From: Aliivibrio sp.
Lineage (GTDB): Bacteria; Pseudomonadota; Gammaproteobacteria; Enterobacterales; Vibrionaceae
DNA length: 35,165 bases
Assembly (NCBI GenBank): GCA_024206155.1
Contig: JAAGZR010000163.1
Coordinates: 1-35,165, forward strand
Reading direction: 5' to 3'
Each line of letters begins with the position of its first letter. The first letter of the stretch is position 1. This document shows, in pieces, positions 29,822 through 35,165 of this stretch. The position numbers and the translations under genes were made by a program. The notes under the pieces are model-generated. The model saw only the letters and a list, made by a program, of their open reading frames with translations, made no database searches and was not told the DNA's origin.

Positions 29822-30075
29822 AACCAATAAGTAAATATATTTTAATTGAACCTATAGAAGAAGAGCTAAAAACAGAGTCAGGGATATTACTGACTAATGA
29901 AGAAGCTCAGAAACGAAGATATCAAAAAGGTAAAGTCTATTCTGTAGGAACTGAAGTAGAGACCATACATGCTAATGATGAGATATATTACGATGTAAGA
30001 AATGCTCACACACTTTTAATAGAAGGAAAAAAGATTACGGTTATTCAGGAGAGGGATGTCGTAGTTGTTCTATAA
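29818..30075 (+). CDS. groES: GroES-like co-chaperonin
   Basis: This 85-residue protein matches GroES end to end. KPISKYILIEPI corresponds to the N-terminal barrel strand, KTESGILLTNEEA to the mobile loop (the E. coli GGIVLT hook appears as SGILLT), and GKVYSVGTE and ERDVVVVL to the core strands. It should cap the adjacent phage GroEL and may adapt the chamber, as T4 gp31 does for the host ring. It begins inside the groEL stop (ATGA). Its last 35 nt overlap the convergent regulator gene. Confidence 0.93.
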   Translation: MKPISKYILIEPIEEELKTESGILLTNEEAQKRRYQKGKVYSVGTEVETIHANDEIYYDVRNAHTLLIEGKKITVIQERDVVVVL

Positions 30076-30439
30076 GGTTTCTATATACTTTGTCCATATA
30101 ACTTTTATCTTGAAATACAGACGTAGGTATTTCATCTCCGTTTAGTTTTGAATATACTGAAGCTATAACTCTTTTAGATTTGTAGGTCAGTTGATACAAA
30201 GCTTTTCTTTTGCCTACTCTGTTTCTAAACTTTTCTATCCATCCTTCTTGTCTTAGTTTCTCAAAACGTTTCTTGTCCCAACTAATAACTTCATTAAATT
30301 TTTGAAAGTCATCACGAGAGAATCGTCCTTCACTTTTTAAAAACAAAAGAACCTCTAACTCAGCTGTGGTAAGGTTGTATTTCTTTTTGATGTAGTATCT
30401 TACTACTCTCCAATATTTCAGGTAGTTTTGCGAATCCAC
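30041..30439 (-). CDS. Winged-helix (MarR-like) transcriptional regulator
   Basis: This 132-residue protein starts at GTG 30439 (MDSQNYLKYWRVVRYYIKKK). It has a helix-turn-helix layout LTTAELEVLLFLKSEGRFSR, a recognition helix region SWDKKRFEKLRQEGWIEKF and a wing RVGKRKALYQLTYKSKRVI, like MarR/PadR-type regulators. Its end overlaps groES by 35 nt in convergent orientation, so transcription interference or RNA pairing is possible. Minus-strand TATCTTTG (30482-30475) may be its promoter, facing the plus-strand box at 30458. It probably controls the late promoters. Confidence 0.72.
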   Translation of the reverse strand: MDSQNYLKYWRVVRYYIKKKYNLTTAELEVLLFLKSEGRFSRDDFQKFNEVISWDKKRFEKLRQEGWIEKFRNRVGKRKALYQLTYKSKRVIASVYSKLNGDEIPTSVFQDKSYMDKVYRNLIEQLRHPSPE

Positions 30440-30457
30440 TAATAAATTTAATTTAAT

Positions 30458-30465
30458 TAACTTTG
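30458..30465 (+). promoter_or_regulatory. Late promoter -7 box TAACTTTG
   Basis: TAACTTTG sits 4 nt before the ATG at 30470, the same geometry as at 678-692. It lies in the 30-nt gap between the divergent regulator and the right late operon, so the regulator can control both. Confidence 0.55.
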
Positions 30466-30469
30466 CACT

Positions 30470-30718
30470 ATGAGCAAAGATAACGAAAATAAAACAGAGA
30501 TAGGGTCGAGTCCCTTATCTGCTAATTTAAATAAATCCCTTGCGAGTTTTAAACAAGTTGCAGATTTAGCAGTTAAAAATGCACAAGCTGAAAATGTAAT
30601 CCTAGGTAATAACAATGTCAAGAATAATATTAGAAAACCTTCAAGACAGACAGCGAGTAATACTTTAGTAGGACTTGCTAGCTTCAAAGGATTTAAAGGA
30701 ACAAAGAAAAAGTCGTAG
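30470..30718 (+). CDS. Small Asn/Ser-rich virion-region protein (82 aa)
   Basis: This hydrophilic protein (MSKDNENKTEIGSSPLSANL) has a helical Ala-rich middle (LASFKQVADLAVKNAQAENV) and a basic end (FKGFKGTKKKS). It is the first gene of the right late operon, 4 nt after a TAACTTTG box. It might be a scaffold or head-associated peptide, but no family is recognised. The gap to the next gene is 2 nt. Confidence 0.55.
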   Translation: MSKDNENKTEIGSSPLSANLNKSLASFKQVADLAVKNAQAENVILGNNNVKNNIRKPSRQTASNTLVGLASFKGFKGTKKKS

Positions 30719-30720
30719 TT

Positions 30721-31185
30721 ATGTCAATACCTGATGGTACAAAATTTCATGGAGTATCTCCTTCTGTTGATACGTCTAACAGAGGTTCAGCAAGTCTGAA
30801 CTCTAAGAGAGATGCATACACCATAGATGACATATGTGATTCTTGTTCAGAATCAATTATAAAAGTTGAACCTGTATTGTTTGTGACTGCCTCGCCGGGA
30901 GGAACAGGCACACTTACTGAAATGGTCAACATAGTTGACTTTGATTGGGTAGGTAACTCCGGAACGTATACATATACTCTTCCTAGTGCTACAGCTATAC
31001 CTTACAGAAAGATTCGTTTTGTAAATAATAGTACAATAGGTGCTAATACTAAAATTGACTTAGCCGCACCTGTTGGTGAGACTATAGATGGAGGTGCAAC
31101 ATATGAAATCAACAAAGCATTTAATGGATGTGCAGTTTGGTCTGATGGAACACAATGGATAGTAATACAAGCTAAATCAACATAA
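30721..31185 (+). CDS. Tail-fibre-family structural protein, short (154 aa)
   Basis: Residues 1-40 share a module with the proteins at 32897 and 34946: an F-H residue pair, then V-DTSNRGSASLNSKRDAYT and a DDI motif. The rest is strand-rich with Gly, Thr and Asn, and ends in GCAVWSDGTQWIVIQAKST, a fibre-like C-terminal wing with W residues. The shared N-terminus probably anchors the protein to the virion. Its TAA overlaps the next ATG (TAATG). Confidence 0.65.
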   Translation: MSIPDGTKFHGVSPSVDTSNRGSASLNSKRDAYTIDDICDSCSESIIKVEPVLFVTASPGGTGTLTEMVNIVDFDWVGNSGTYTYTLPSATAIPYRKIRFVNNSTIGANTKIDLAAPVGETIDGGATYEINKAFNGCAVWSDGTQWIVIQAKST

Positions 31186-31352
31186 TGGCAAAAGGAAGAA
31201 CAAAGAAAAAAGGAAATAAAATTTGTGCAGCAGGAATAGCTTGGGCAAAGAGAACTTTTGATACATATCCGTCAGCGTATGCGAATATGGCAGCAAGTAA
31301 ATATTGTAAAGACCCTAATTACGCTAAGGGTGCAAAAGGTAAAAAGAAATGA
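31185..31352 (+). CDS. Small basic protein (55 aa), marine phage family
   Basis: The ATG at 31185 overlaps the upstream stop. The product MAKGRTKKKGNKICAAGIAW continues AKRTFDTYPSAYANMAASKYC and ends in Lys. C14 and C41 and the YPSAYAN motif recur in small basic proteins of marine phages. It is the first of a run of such genes. It might compact DNA or mature within the virion, but no biochemical role is known from sequence. Confidence 0.65.
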   Translation: MAKGRTKKKGNKICAAGIAWAKRTFDTYPSAYANMAASKYCKDPNYAKGAKGKKK

Positions 31353-31492
31353 GTAAGTTAAAAAAAGGAAACCGTCCTAGAGTAAAAAACGGTGGAAAGA
31401 GTAATAACCTCGGAAGGCAAAGTGTAATTCATGGAATAGATAATAATCCTAAGATAACCGCAGCTGACCGTATAGCTAAATTTATAAAATAA
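31349..31492 (+). CDS. Small basic protein (47 aa)
   Basis: It begins with ATGA overlap. The product MSKLKKGNRPRVKNGGKSNN continues LGRQSVIHGIDNNP and a helix ITAADRIAKFIK. Strongly basic and Gly/Asn-rich in its first half, it is probably disordered. It has no recognised family and belongs to the same run of small virion-region proteins. Confidence 0.6.
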   Translation: MSKLKKGNRPRVKNGGKSNNLGRQSVIHGIDNNPKITAADRIAKFIK

Positions 31493-31497
31493 TAATT

Positions 31498-31656
31498 ATG
31501 CCAACAGTAAAATTACCAAGCGGAAAAAAGAAAGTATTCCCTTACAATGCAGTAGGGAAAGCTCAAGCCTCATCATGTGCTAAGATGTATGGAGGTAAAA
31601 TGAAGAACAATCCTAATTACGGGATGGAAAAGAAAACTAAATCTTCAGGATATTAA
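31498..31656 (+). CDS. Small basic Cys-containing protein (52 aa)
   Basis: The ATG at 31498 lies 5 nt after the previous stop. The product MPTVKLPSGKKKVFPYNAVG continues KAQASSCAKMYGGKMKNNP and ends SSGY. The opening M-P-x-x-K-x-x-x-G-K-K echoes the protein at 12258. The stop overlaps the next start (TAATG). The function is unknown. Confidence 0.6.
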   Translation: MPTVKLPSGKKKVFPYNAVGKAQASSCAKMYGGKMKNNPNYGMEKKTKSSGY

Positions 31657-31910
31657 TGGGTGAACTTAAAAAATGGCGAGAAGAGAAATGGGTCCGTATA
31701 GGACTTGACGGTTCTATTAAAGGAGCTTGTGGTACAAGTAAAAATAAAAAGAACCCTGATCGATGTTTGCCATTAGCTAAAGCTAAGTCCATGACCAAAG
31801 CAGAAAGAGCAAAGACAGCTCGTAAGAAAAAAGCTGCAGGTCGTAAAGGTAAAACGGTAGTAGCAAATACTAAGGCAGGAAGAGTAACAAAAAAATTTAC
31901 AAAAAGATAA
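31656..31910 (+). CDS. Basic Cys/Lys-rich phage protein (84 aa)
   Basis: MGELKKWREEKWVRIGLDGS opens a conserved-looking pattern, W-V-R-I-x-x-D-G-x-I-K-G-x-C-G, followed by KNKKNPDRCLPLAKAKSMTK and a Lys/Arg-rich tail. The C-G-T and R-C-L-P motifs with AKA recur as a domain of unknown function in phages and giant viruses. The two Cys may pair or bind metal. Its repetition beside other Lys-rich proteins suggests a packaged DNA-condensing or capsid-filling role, by inference. Confidence 0.68.
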   Translation: MGELKKWREEKWVRIGLDGSIKGACGTSKNKKNPDRCLPLAKAKSMTKAERAKTARKKKAAGRKGKTVVANTKAGRVTKKFTKR

Positions 31911-31913
31911 ACT

Positions 31914-32381
31914 ATGGCAAAGATAAGCAACACAGGTTCGTATCCAATCGTTAATGCATCAAGCGATGATTTGATTGTTATAACCGATAAATCAGATAAT
32001 GATGCAACTAAAAATATTACGGTAGGATCTATTCAAAGTGGAGGTACTGTGAGTTATAATGTATATTCTGCATTACTAACTCAGCAATCTACTCAAGATC
32101 CTGAAGTCGTAAGTTTGTTTGAGAATAGTACAGGTGCAACCCTTACATGGAGAAGAGTTAGTCCGGGTGTATATACCCTTACAGCGGATAGTCCAATTTT
32201 TGATCCTGCAACTAAAGTTCAGATTTGGATCAACTATGGTTTTCCAACTACCCCTAATGCAGAACAACCAAAGGCTAAAGTATCGCAGCCTGATTTAATT
32301 ACTGTTGAAACAGGAGCAAGCGGTACTGCTAGTGATGATATTCTTGAGGCTGCTCCATTTGAAATTAGAATTTATTCATAA
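31914..32381 (+). CDS. Structural protein with fibre-like N-terminus (155 aa)
   Basis: MAKISNTGSYPIVNASSDDL and the following LIVITDKSDNDATKNITVGSI resemble the N-terminal region of fibre or whisker-like structural proteins in phages of Bacteroidetes. The C-terminal half is a beta-sandwich-like region (LTWRRVSPGVYTLTADSPIF, ending EIRIYS). No enzymatic residues are seen. It is flanked by small basic proteins in a 3-5 nt spaced operon. Confidence 0.6.
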   Translation: MAKISNTGSYPIVNASSDDLIVITDKSDNDATKNITVGSIQSGGTVSYNVYSALLTQQSTQDPEVVSLFENSTGATLTWRRVSPGVYTLTADSPIFDPATKVQIWINYGFPTTPNAEQPKAKVSQPDLITVETGASGTASDDILEAAPFEIRIYS

Positions 32382-32386
32382 TAAAA

Positions 32387-32677
32387 ATGGCAGATAAAAG
32401 TAAAATGAAATGCAACAGAGTTGTTGCTTCAGACAGAGCCGGTAAGAAAAAAATGGTTAAGGCTTGTGAAGGGGGAAAAGAAAAACTAATTCACTTTGGT
32501 GCTAAAGGCTATGGTCATAACTATAGTGCAGCAGCTAGGAAATCGTTCCGAGCTAGACACAAGTGTGGGACTGCTAAGTCTAAACTTACAGCTCGTTATT
32601 GGGCATGTAAAAAATTATGGGCAGGAAAAGGAGGAAGCACAAAGTCATCTCCGAAAAATAGACAAGGAAAATATTAG
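32387..32677 (+). CDS. Basic Cys-rich protein (96 aa), DUF5754-like
   Basis: MADKSKMKCNRVVASDRAGK opens, then KMVKACEGGKEKLIHFGAKG, YGHNYSAAARKSFRARHKCG and TARYWACKKLWAGKGGST. Cys and Lys residues with the RKSFRARHKC motif match a conserved small family of unknown function known from phages and large DNA viruses. Four Cys residues may bind zinc. Its role is not known; the basic charge fits nucleic-acid or capsid interaction. Confidence 0.72.
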   Translation: MADKSKMKCNRVVASDRAGKKKMVKACEGGKEKLIHFGAKGYGHNYSAAARKSFRARHKCGTAKSKLTARYWACKKLWAGKGGSTKSSPKNRQGKY

Positions 32678-32685
32678 TATCTTTG
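32678..32685 (+). promoter_or_regulatory. Late promoter -7 box TATCTTTG
   Basis: TATCTTTG begins directly after the stop of the upstream gene, within TTAGTATCTTTGT, identical over 13 nt to the site at 675-687. The gene ATG is 14 nt downstream. It would start a second late transcript for the fibre genes. Confidence 0.55.
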
Positions 32686-32699
32686 TATGATAAAATAAT

Positions 32700-32888
32700 A
32701 TGGCAAAGAAGGCAGACATAAAAATTAAAAAATCCAACGCAGGTAAATTTACAGCTTGGGCAAAGAAAAACATGCCTAACAAATCTGTCTGTAGTGCAGC
32801 AAGTGCTGTAATGAAAAGAAAAAGTAAATACAACCCAAGTGTGGTCAAGATGGCAAATTTTGCAAAAAACTTTGGCTGCAGTAAATAA
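32700..32888 (+). CDS. Small basic protein (62 aa), conserved in marine phages
   Basis: MAKKADIKIKKSNAGKFTAW continues AKKNMPNKSVCSAASAVMKR and KYNPSVVKMANFAKNFGCSK. The motif VVKMANFAKNFGC and the two Cys recur in small proteins of marine phages. It lies between a late promoter and the large fibre gene, with 8 nt to the latter's ATG. The function is unknown. Confidence 0.65.
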   Translation: MAKKADIKIKKSNAGKFTAWAKKNMPNKSVCSAASAVMKRKSKYNPSVVKMANFAKNFGCSK

Positions 32889-32896
32889 AAAATAAT

Positions 32897-34501
32897 ATGG
32901 CATTAATACCACTTAATCAACAGTTCCACACACAATCAGGTGATGTGGATACTTCTAATAAAGGTTCAAGATTGGCTAACGCAGATAGAAAATCTTTTAC
33001 CATGCAAGATATTATAGATACCGCATCCTTATCAGGCACTAATACTGTCTATGTTAAAGCTGACGGCACACCTCAAGAAAACGGAGTAGCTTTATTAAAA
33101 GGTTACGAAGAAGCTAAAACTAAAGTATCAACTTATAGAACAACAATACAAGGAAGTACTTCAAACCTTGGAGTTTTATGTAACATACTTTATTTTCCTC
33201 AAGGTTATGCAGGTCTACCAACAGGAGTGTGGCAATATCAAGCTCTTTCGGGATTTATGCCGACTGACTTTCCTGTTTTGCCTGTAGTAGGACAAACGTA
33301 TACAGGTCAAATGACTTATAGTACAACTGCAGGTAAACCTAATAGAGTGACAGCTACAGTAGTAGTTCAAGATGCTATTGGAGGAATTCTGCCGGGTCCG
33401 GGAGCACAGTTATTTTATGCAAAAATGTATGATGAAGATGGAAATGAAATTGTAGGTACTGATCCAAATACTCCGGGTTATGAACCATTTGATAACTTTG
33501 GTGGTGGATTGTATCTGATTGATGTACCTGTTGCGGCTAACTTAGTAATTGAGCCGGGAATATATGAAATAAATACAGATTGGATCATAGATGGATTAGT
33601 AAATGTAACATCATCAACGGGACAGTCTGACGTTATTATACAAGGTGCTGACATAAAAATAACAGCAGGAAGTGATGCTGATGGTGTAGATATCACAATA
33701 AATGGATTAAGTACAGTACTTGACGATGTACAAACTACCGGATATGATTTTAATCAAGCGGGTTTAAATTCATATTCTATATATATAGGAAGTCAATTAG
33801 AGCGTTTAACAGTTTCTAATTGTACAGCTTTTGGATTGTATTCTTTTGGAATTGACCCTGATGAAACAGGTATAATTGATAGTAATTTTATTAATTGTAA
33901 AGCTAGTGGTTTTTCTTTTGGTTCAGGCTTAGGAAATAGCATTGGTGGTTTTGGAACATTTGAAAATTGTTCGTCTAAATGGCGTTCTTTTGGATGGTCA
34001 ACAACACAAATTCGTGGTTCATTTAACAATTGTAGGGCGGCAGGGACTCAGGCTTTTGGTTATTTAGGTTTAGATGTAGGTGGAAGTTATGATGAATGTT
34101 ATGGAAGTGATGATTCTTTTGGATCTGAGGCAACTGAAATTTACTTCAATACTTCATTTAATAGTTGTACAGGAGGAAATGATTCATTTGGACATAACGT
34201 AGCTACTGATAACGGTGGTCTTTATAGAAATTGTACGGGAGGAAATAATTCTTTTACATCAAGTCATCCTACTAATAAGGGAGAATACTTTAATTGTAAA
34301 GGAGGAAGTAACTCTTTTAGGAATTCAGGAACTACTATTTTATCTAAATCATTATACGAATGCACAACAAGTGGTGTTCCAACAATTGGAGATGGTAGTA
34401 AAGTTTGGAACTCTATAGCAAATGATTGGACAGTTAGTGGAACAGGACAGGTTACAAATTGTTTGAAAACAGCAGATTGGACATCAGTAACGTTACCTTA
34501 A
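32897..34501 (+). CDS. Tail fibre / receptor-binding protein with beta-solenoid C-terminus
   Basis: This 534-residue protein has an N-terminal module (1-75, MALIPLNQQFHTQSGDVDTS) shared with the next fibre gene and in part with the 154-residue protein. A beta-rich middle (Gly/Pro/Thr-rich) follows. After about residue 305 a repeat of 21-25 residues, [FY]xxC followed by SFG, runs through SNC, INC, ENC, NNC, DEC, NSC, RNC, FNC and YEC. Such a Cys/Asn ladder fits a right-handed beta-helix stem or receptor-binding domain. It should be on the tail and determine the host. The late promoter at 32678 precedes it. Confidence 0.75.
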   Translation: MALIPLNQQFHTQSGDVDTSNKGSRLANADRKSFTMQDIIDTASLSGTNTVYVKADGTPQENGVALLKGYEEAKTKVSTYRTTIQGSTSNLGVLCNILYFPQGYAGLPTGVWQYQALSGFMPTDFPVLPVVGQTYTGQMTYSTTAGKPNRVTATVVVQDAIGGILPGPGAQLFYAKMYDEDGNEIVGTDPNTPGYEPFDNFGGGLYLIDVPVAANLVIEPGIYEINTDWIIDGLVNVTSSTGQSDVIIQGADIKITAGSDADGVDITINGLSTVLDDVQTTGYDFNQAGLNSYSIYIGSQLERLTVSNCTAFGLYSFGIDPDETGIIDSNFINCKASGFSFGSGLGNSIGGFGTFENCSSKWRSFGWSTTQIRGSFNNCRAAGTQAFGYLGLDVGGSYDECYGSDDSFGSEATEIYFNTSFNSCTGGNDSFGHNVATDNGGLYRNCTGGNNSFTSSHPTNKGEYFNCKGGSNSFRNSGTTILSKSLYECTTSGVPTIGDGSKVWNSIANDWTVSGTGQVTNCLKTADWTSVTLP

Positions 34502-34521
34502 TAATTTTATAATATAAAAAA

Positions 34522-34935
34522 ATGGAAAACTTATTTAAACAAAAAAATAGCGAAATCAATGTAAGTGAAATTTTAGGTCACATTTCTGATGGAGAAAAAA
34601 AAATTTTTTTAAAAGAAGGAATAAATTCAGATTGGAAGTTAATGTTTAATTACAAACCCACAGAAGAAGAAGATACATTAATTAATAAAACATTCAATTA
34701 CTCAAAAGATGATATTTTAAAAATGAAAGAGATTCAGTCAAAATATAGATTGGACCTTGAAGAAAAAGATTTAAATGTGGTAAACACTTTTTTAAATTAT
34801 TTATGGGAATTACTTGATTTAGATTCAAGTGAGTTGGACTTTGAAGGTAGAATAGTAGCTACTAGTTCTAATGCTCATACAAAGCTTTCATACAAACAAA
34901 AAAACGAAACAGAATATAAAATTATAAAACTATAA
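34522..34935 (+). CDS. Hypothetical acidic protein between fibre genes (137 aa)
   Basis: MENLFKQKNSEINVSEILGH opens a helical, acidic protein (DWKLMFNYKPTEEEDTLINK, then LWELLDLDSSELDFEGR). It lacks the fibre module of its neighbours. It may be a fibre assembly chaperone or a variable accessory gene, but no family is recognised. The gap before it (20 nt) and after it (10 nt) holds no promoter box. Confidence 0.5.
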   Translation: MENLFKQKNSEINVSEILGHISDGEKKIFLKEGINSDWKLMFNYKPTEEEDTLINKTFNYSKDDILKMKEIQSKYRLDLEEKDLNVVNTFLNYLWELLDLDSSELDFEGRIVATSSNAHTKLSYKQKNETEYKIIKL

Positions 34936-34945
34936 AAAATAAACC

Positions 34946-35165
34946 ATGGCACTAATCCCAAACACACAAAAATTTCATACAGTCGCAGGTGCTGTAGATA
35001 CAGAGAATAAAGGTTCTGCTCAATTAAACGCAAAACGTCAAGCATTTACTATGGCTGATATTATAGACACAGCTTTATCGGGAGCAGCTACAGTTTTTGT
35101 TAAAGCTGAAGGTACACCTGAAGAGAATGGTGTTGCTTTATTGGCAGGATATAACGAAGCGGTAA
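34946..35165 (+). CDS. Tail fibre paralogue, 5' end only (runs off window)
   Basis: The frame from ATG at 34946 (MALIPNTQKFHTVAGAVDTE) stays open to the window end (73 codons). Over 73 residues it matches the start of the 32897 gene closely, including VDTxNKGSxxLNAxRxxFTM, then DIIDT, KAEGTPEENGVALL and GYNEA. It is therefore a second copy of the anchor module, presumably with a different receptor-binding tail. Confidence 0.72.
   Translation, partial: MALIPNTQKFHTVAGAVDTENKGSAQLNAKRQAFTMADIIDTALSGAATVFVKAEGTPEENGVALLAGYNEAV

Noticed and set aside
32496-32690. Second plus-strand frame overlapping the Cys-rich protein
   Set aside because: It lies in another frame of a gene with strong conserved motifs; the product is not protein-like.
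1-35165. Integrase, attachment site, tRNA or rRNA genes
   Set aside because: None was recognised in any frame or as cloverleaf-like sequence; there is no evidence for a temperate lifestyle in the window.

Overview
This window reads as about 35 kb of an uncultured, probably marine, tailed bacteriophage (most likely a short-tailed podovirus) that infects a member of the Bacteroidetes. The host is inferred from promoter boxes of the form TAnnTTTG (TATCTTTG, TAACTTTG, TATATTTG) in front of gene blocks, the near absence of Shine-Dalgarno sites, strong AT-richness, and a BT4734/VirE-type primase, which is typical of Bacteroidetes elements. There is no integrase, tRNA gene, rRNA gene or CRISPR array. 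Both ends of the window cut through late genes. Terminase, portal, major capsid protein, DNA polymerase and endolysin are not visible, so the genome continues outside.

Layout. (1) 1-12413, plus strand: late virion genes. These are a partial structural protein, a cupin-like protein and three consecutive proteins in the order and character of T7-type internal or ejection proteins. The last is a 2749-residue giant with an HEIFH metallopeptidase motif, followed by a 51-residue basic protein. (2) 12410-26725, minus strand: a dense early and replication block. It holds four nuclease-type genes (PD-(D/E)XK, HNH, VRR-NUC and a RecE-like exonuclease), an SF2 helicase, a VirE primase fused to an SF3-like helicase, an SSB-like protein, an Erf-like annealing protein, two stand-alone DnaA domain IV-like proteins, an Nmad1-like protein and many small proteins, several of them single-pass membrane peptides. 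Genes commonly overlap by ATGA or more. In the promoter-proximal part (about 23.8-26.4 kb) genes are separated by RNA hairpins. (3) 26726-27229: a 500-bp non-coding divergence region with repeats and hairpins. (4) 27230-30075, plus strand: two small genes, an iteron-bearing gap, then groEL and groES. (5) 30041-30439, minus strand: a winged-helix regulator convergent on groES. (6) 30470-35165, plus strand: a run of tail-fibre-like proteins that share an N-terminal module, mixed with a cluster of small Lys-rich proteins.

The most interesting non-coding signal is a pair of related sites, A (18967-19053, directly upstream of the primase-helicase) and B (27770-27968, between two convergent genes). 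Both carry 11-bp tandem iterons TATGTYGACTT, then CTGATTATCAAT, then GCCTCGTATAT in the same order. The spacings differ by about one DNA helical turn. Together with the primase-helicase and the two orphan DnaA-type DNA-binding domains, this suggests an iteron-based phage replicon with a candidate origin at B and a candidate autoregulated or second origin at A. Other notable structure includes a pair of hairpins with a compensatory base change and an 18-nt shared flank, a recurring AAAACAC leader abutting start codons, and TATCTTTG-N4-ATG near-leaderless promoters. One of those promoters lies at the 3' end of the helicase gene and would drive a small membrane protein.
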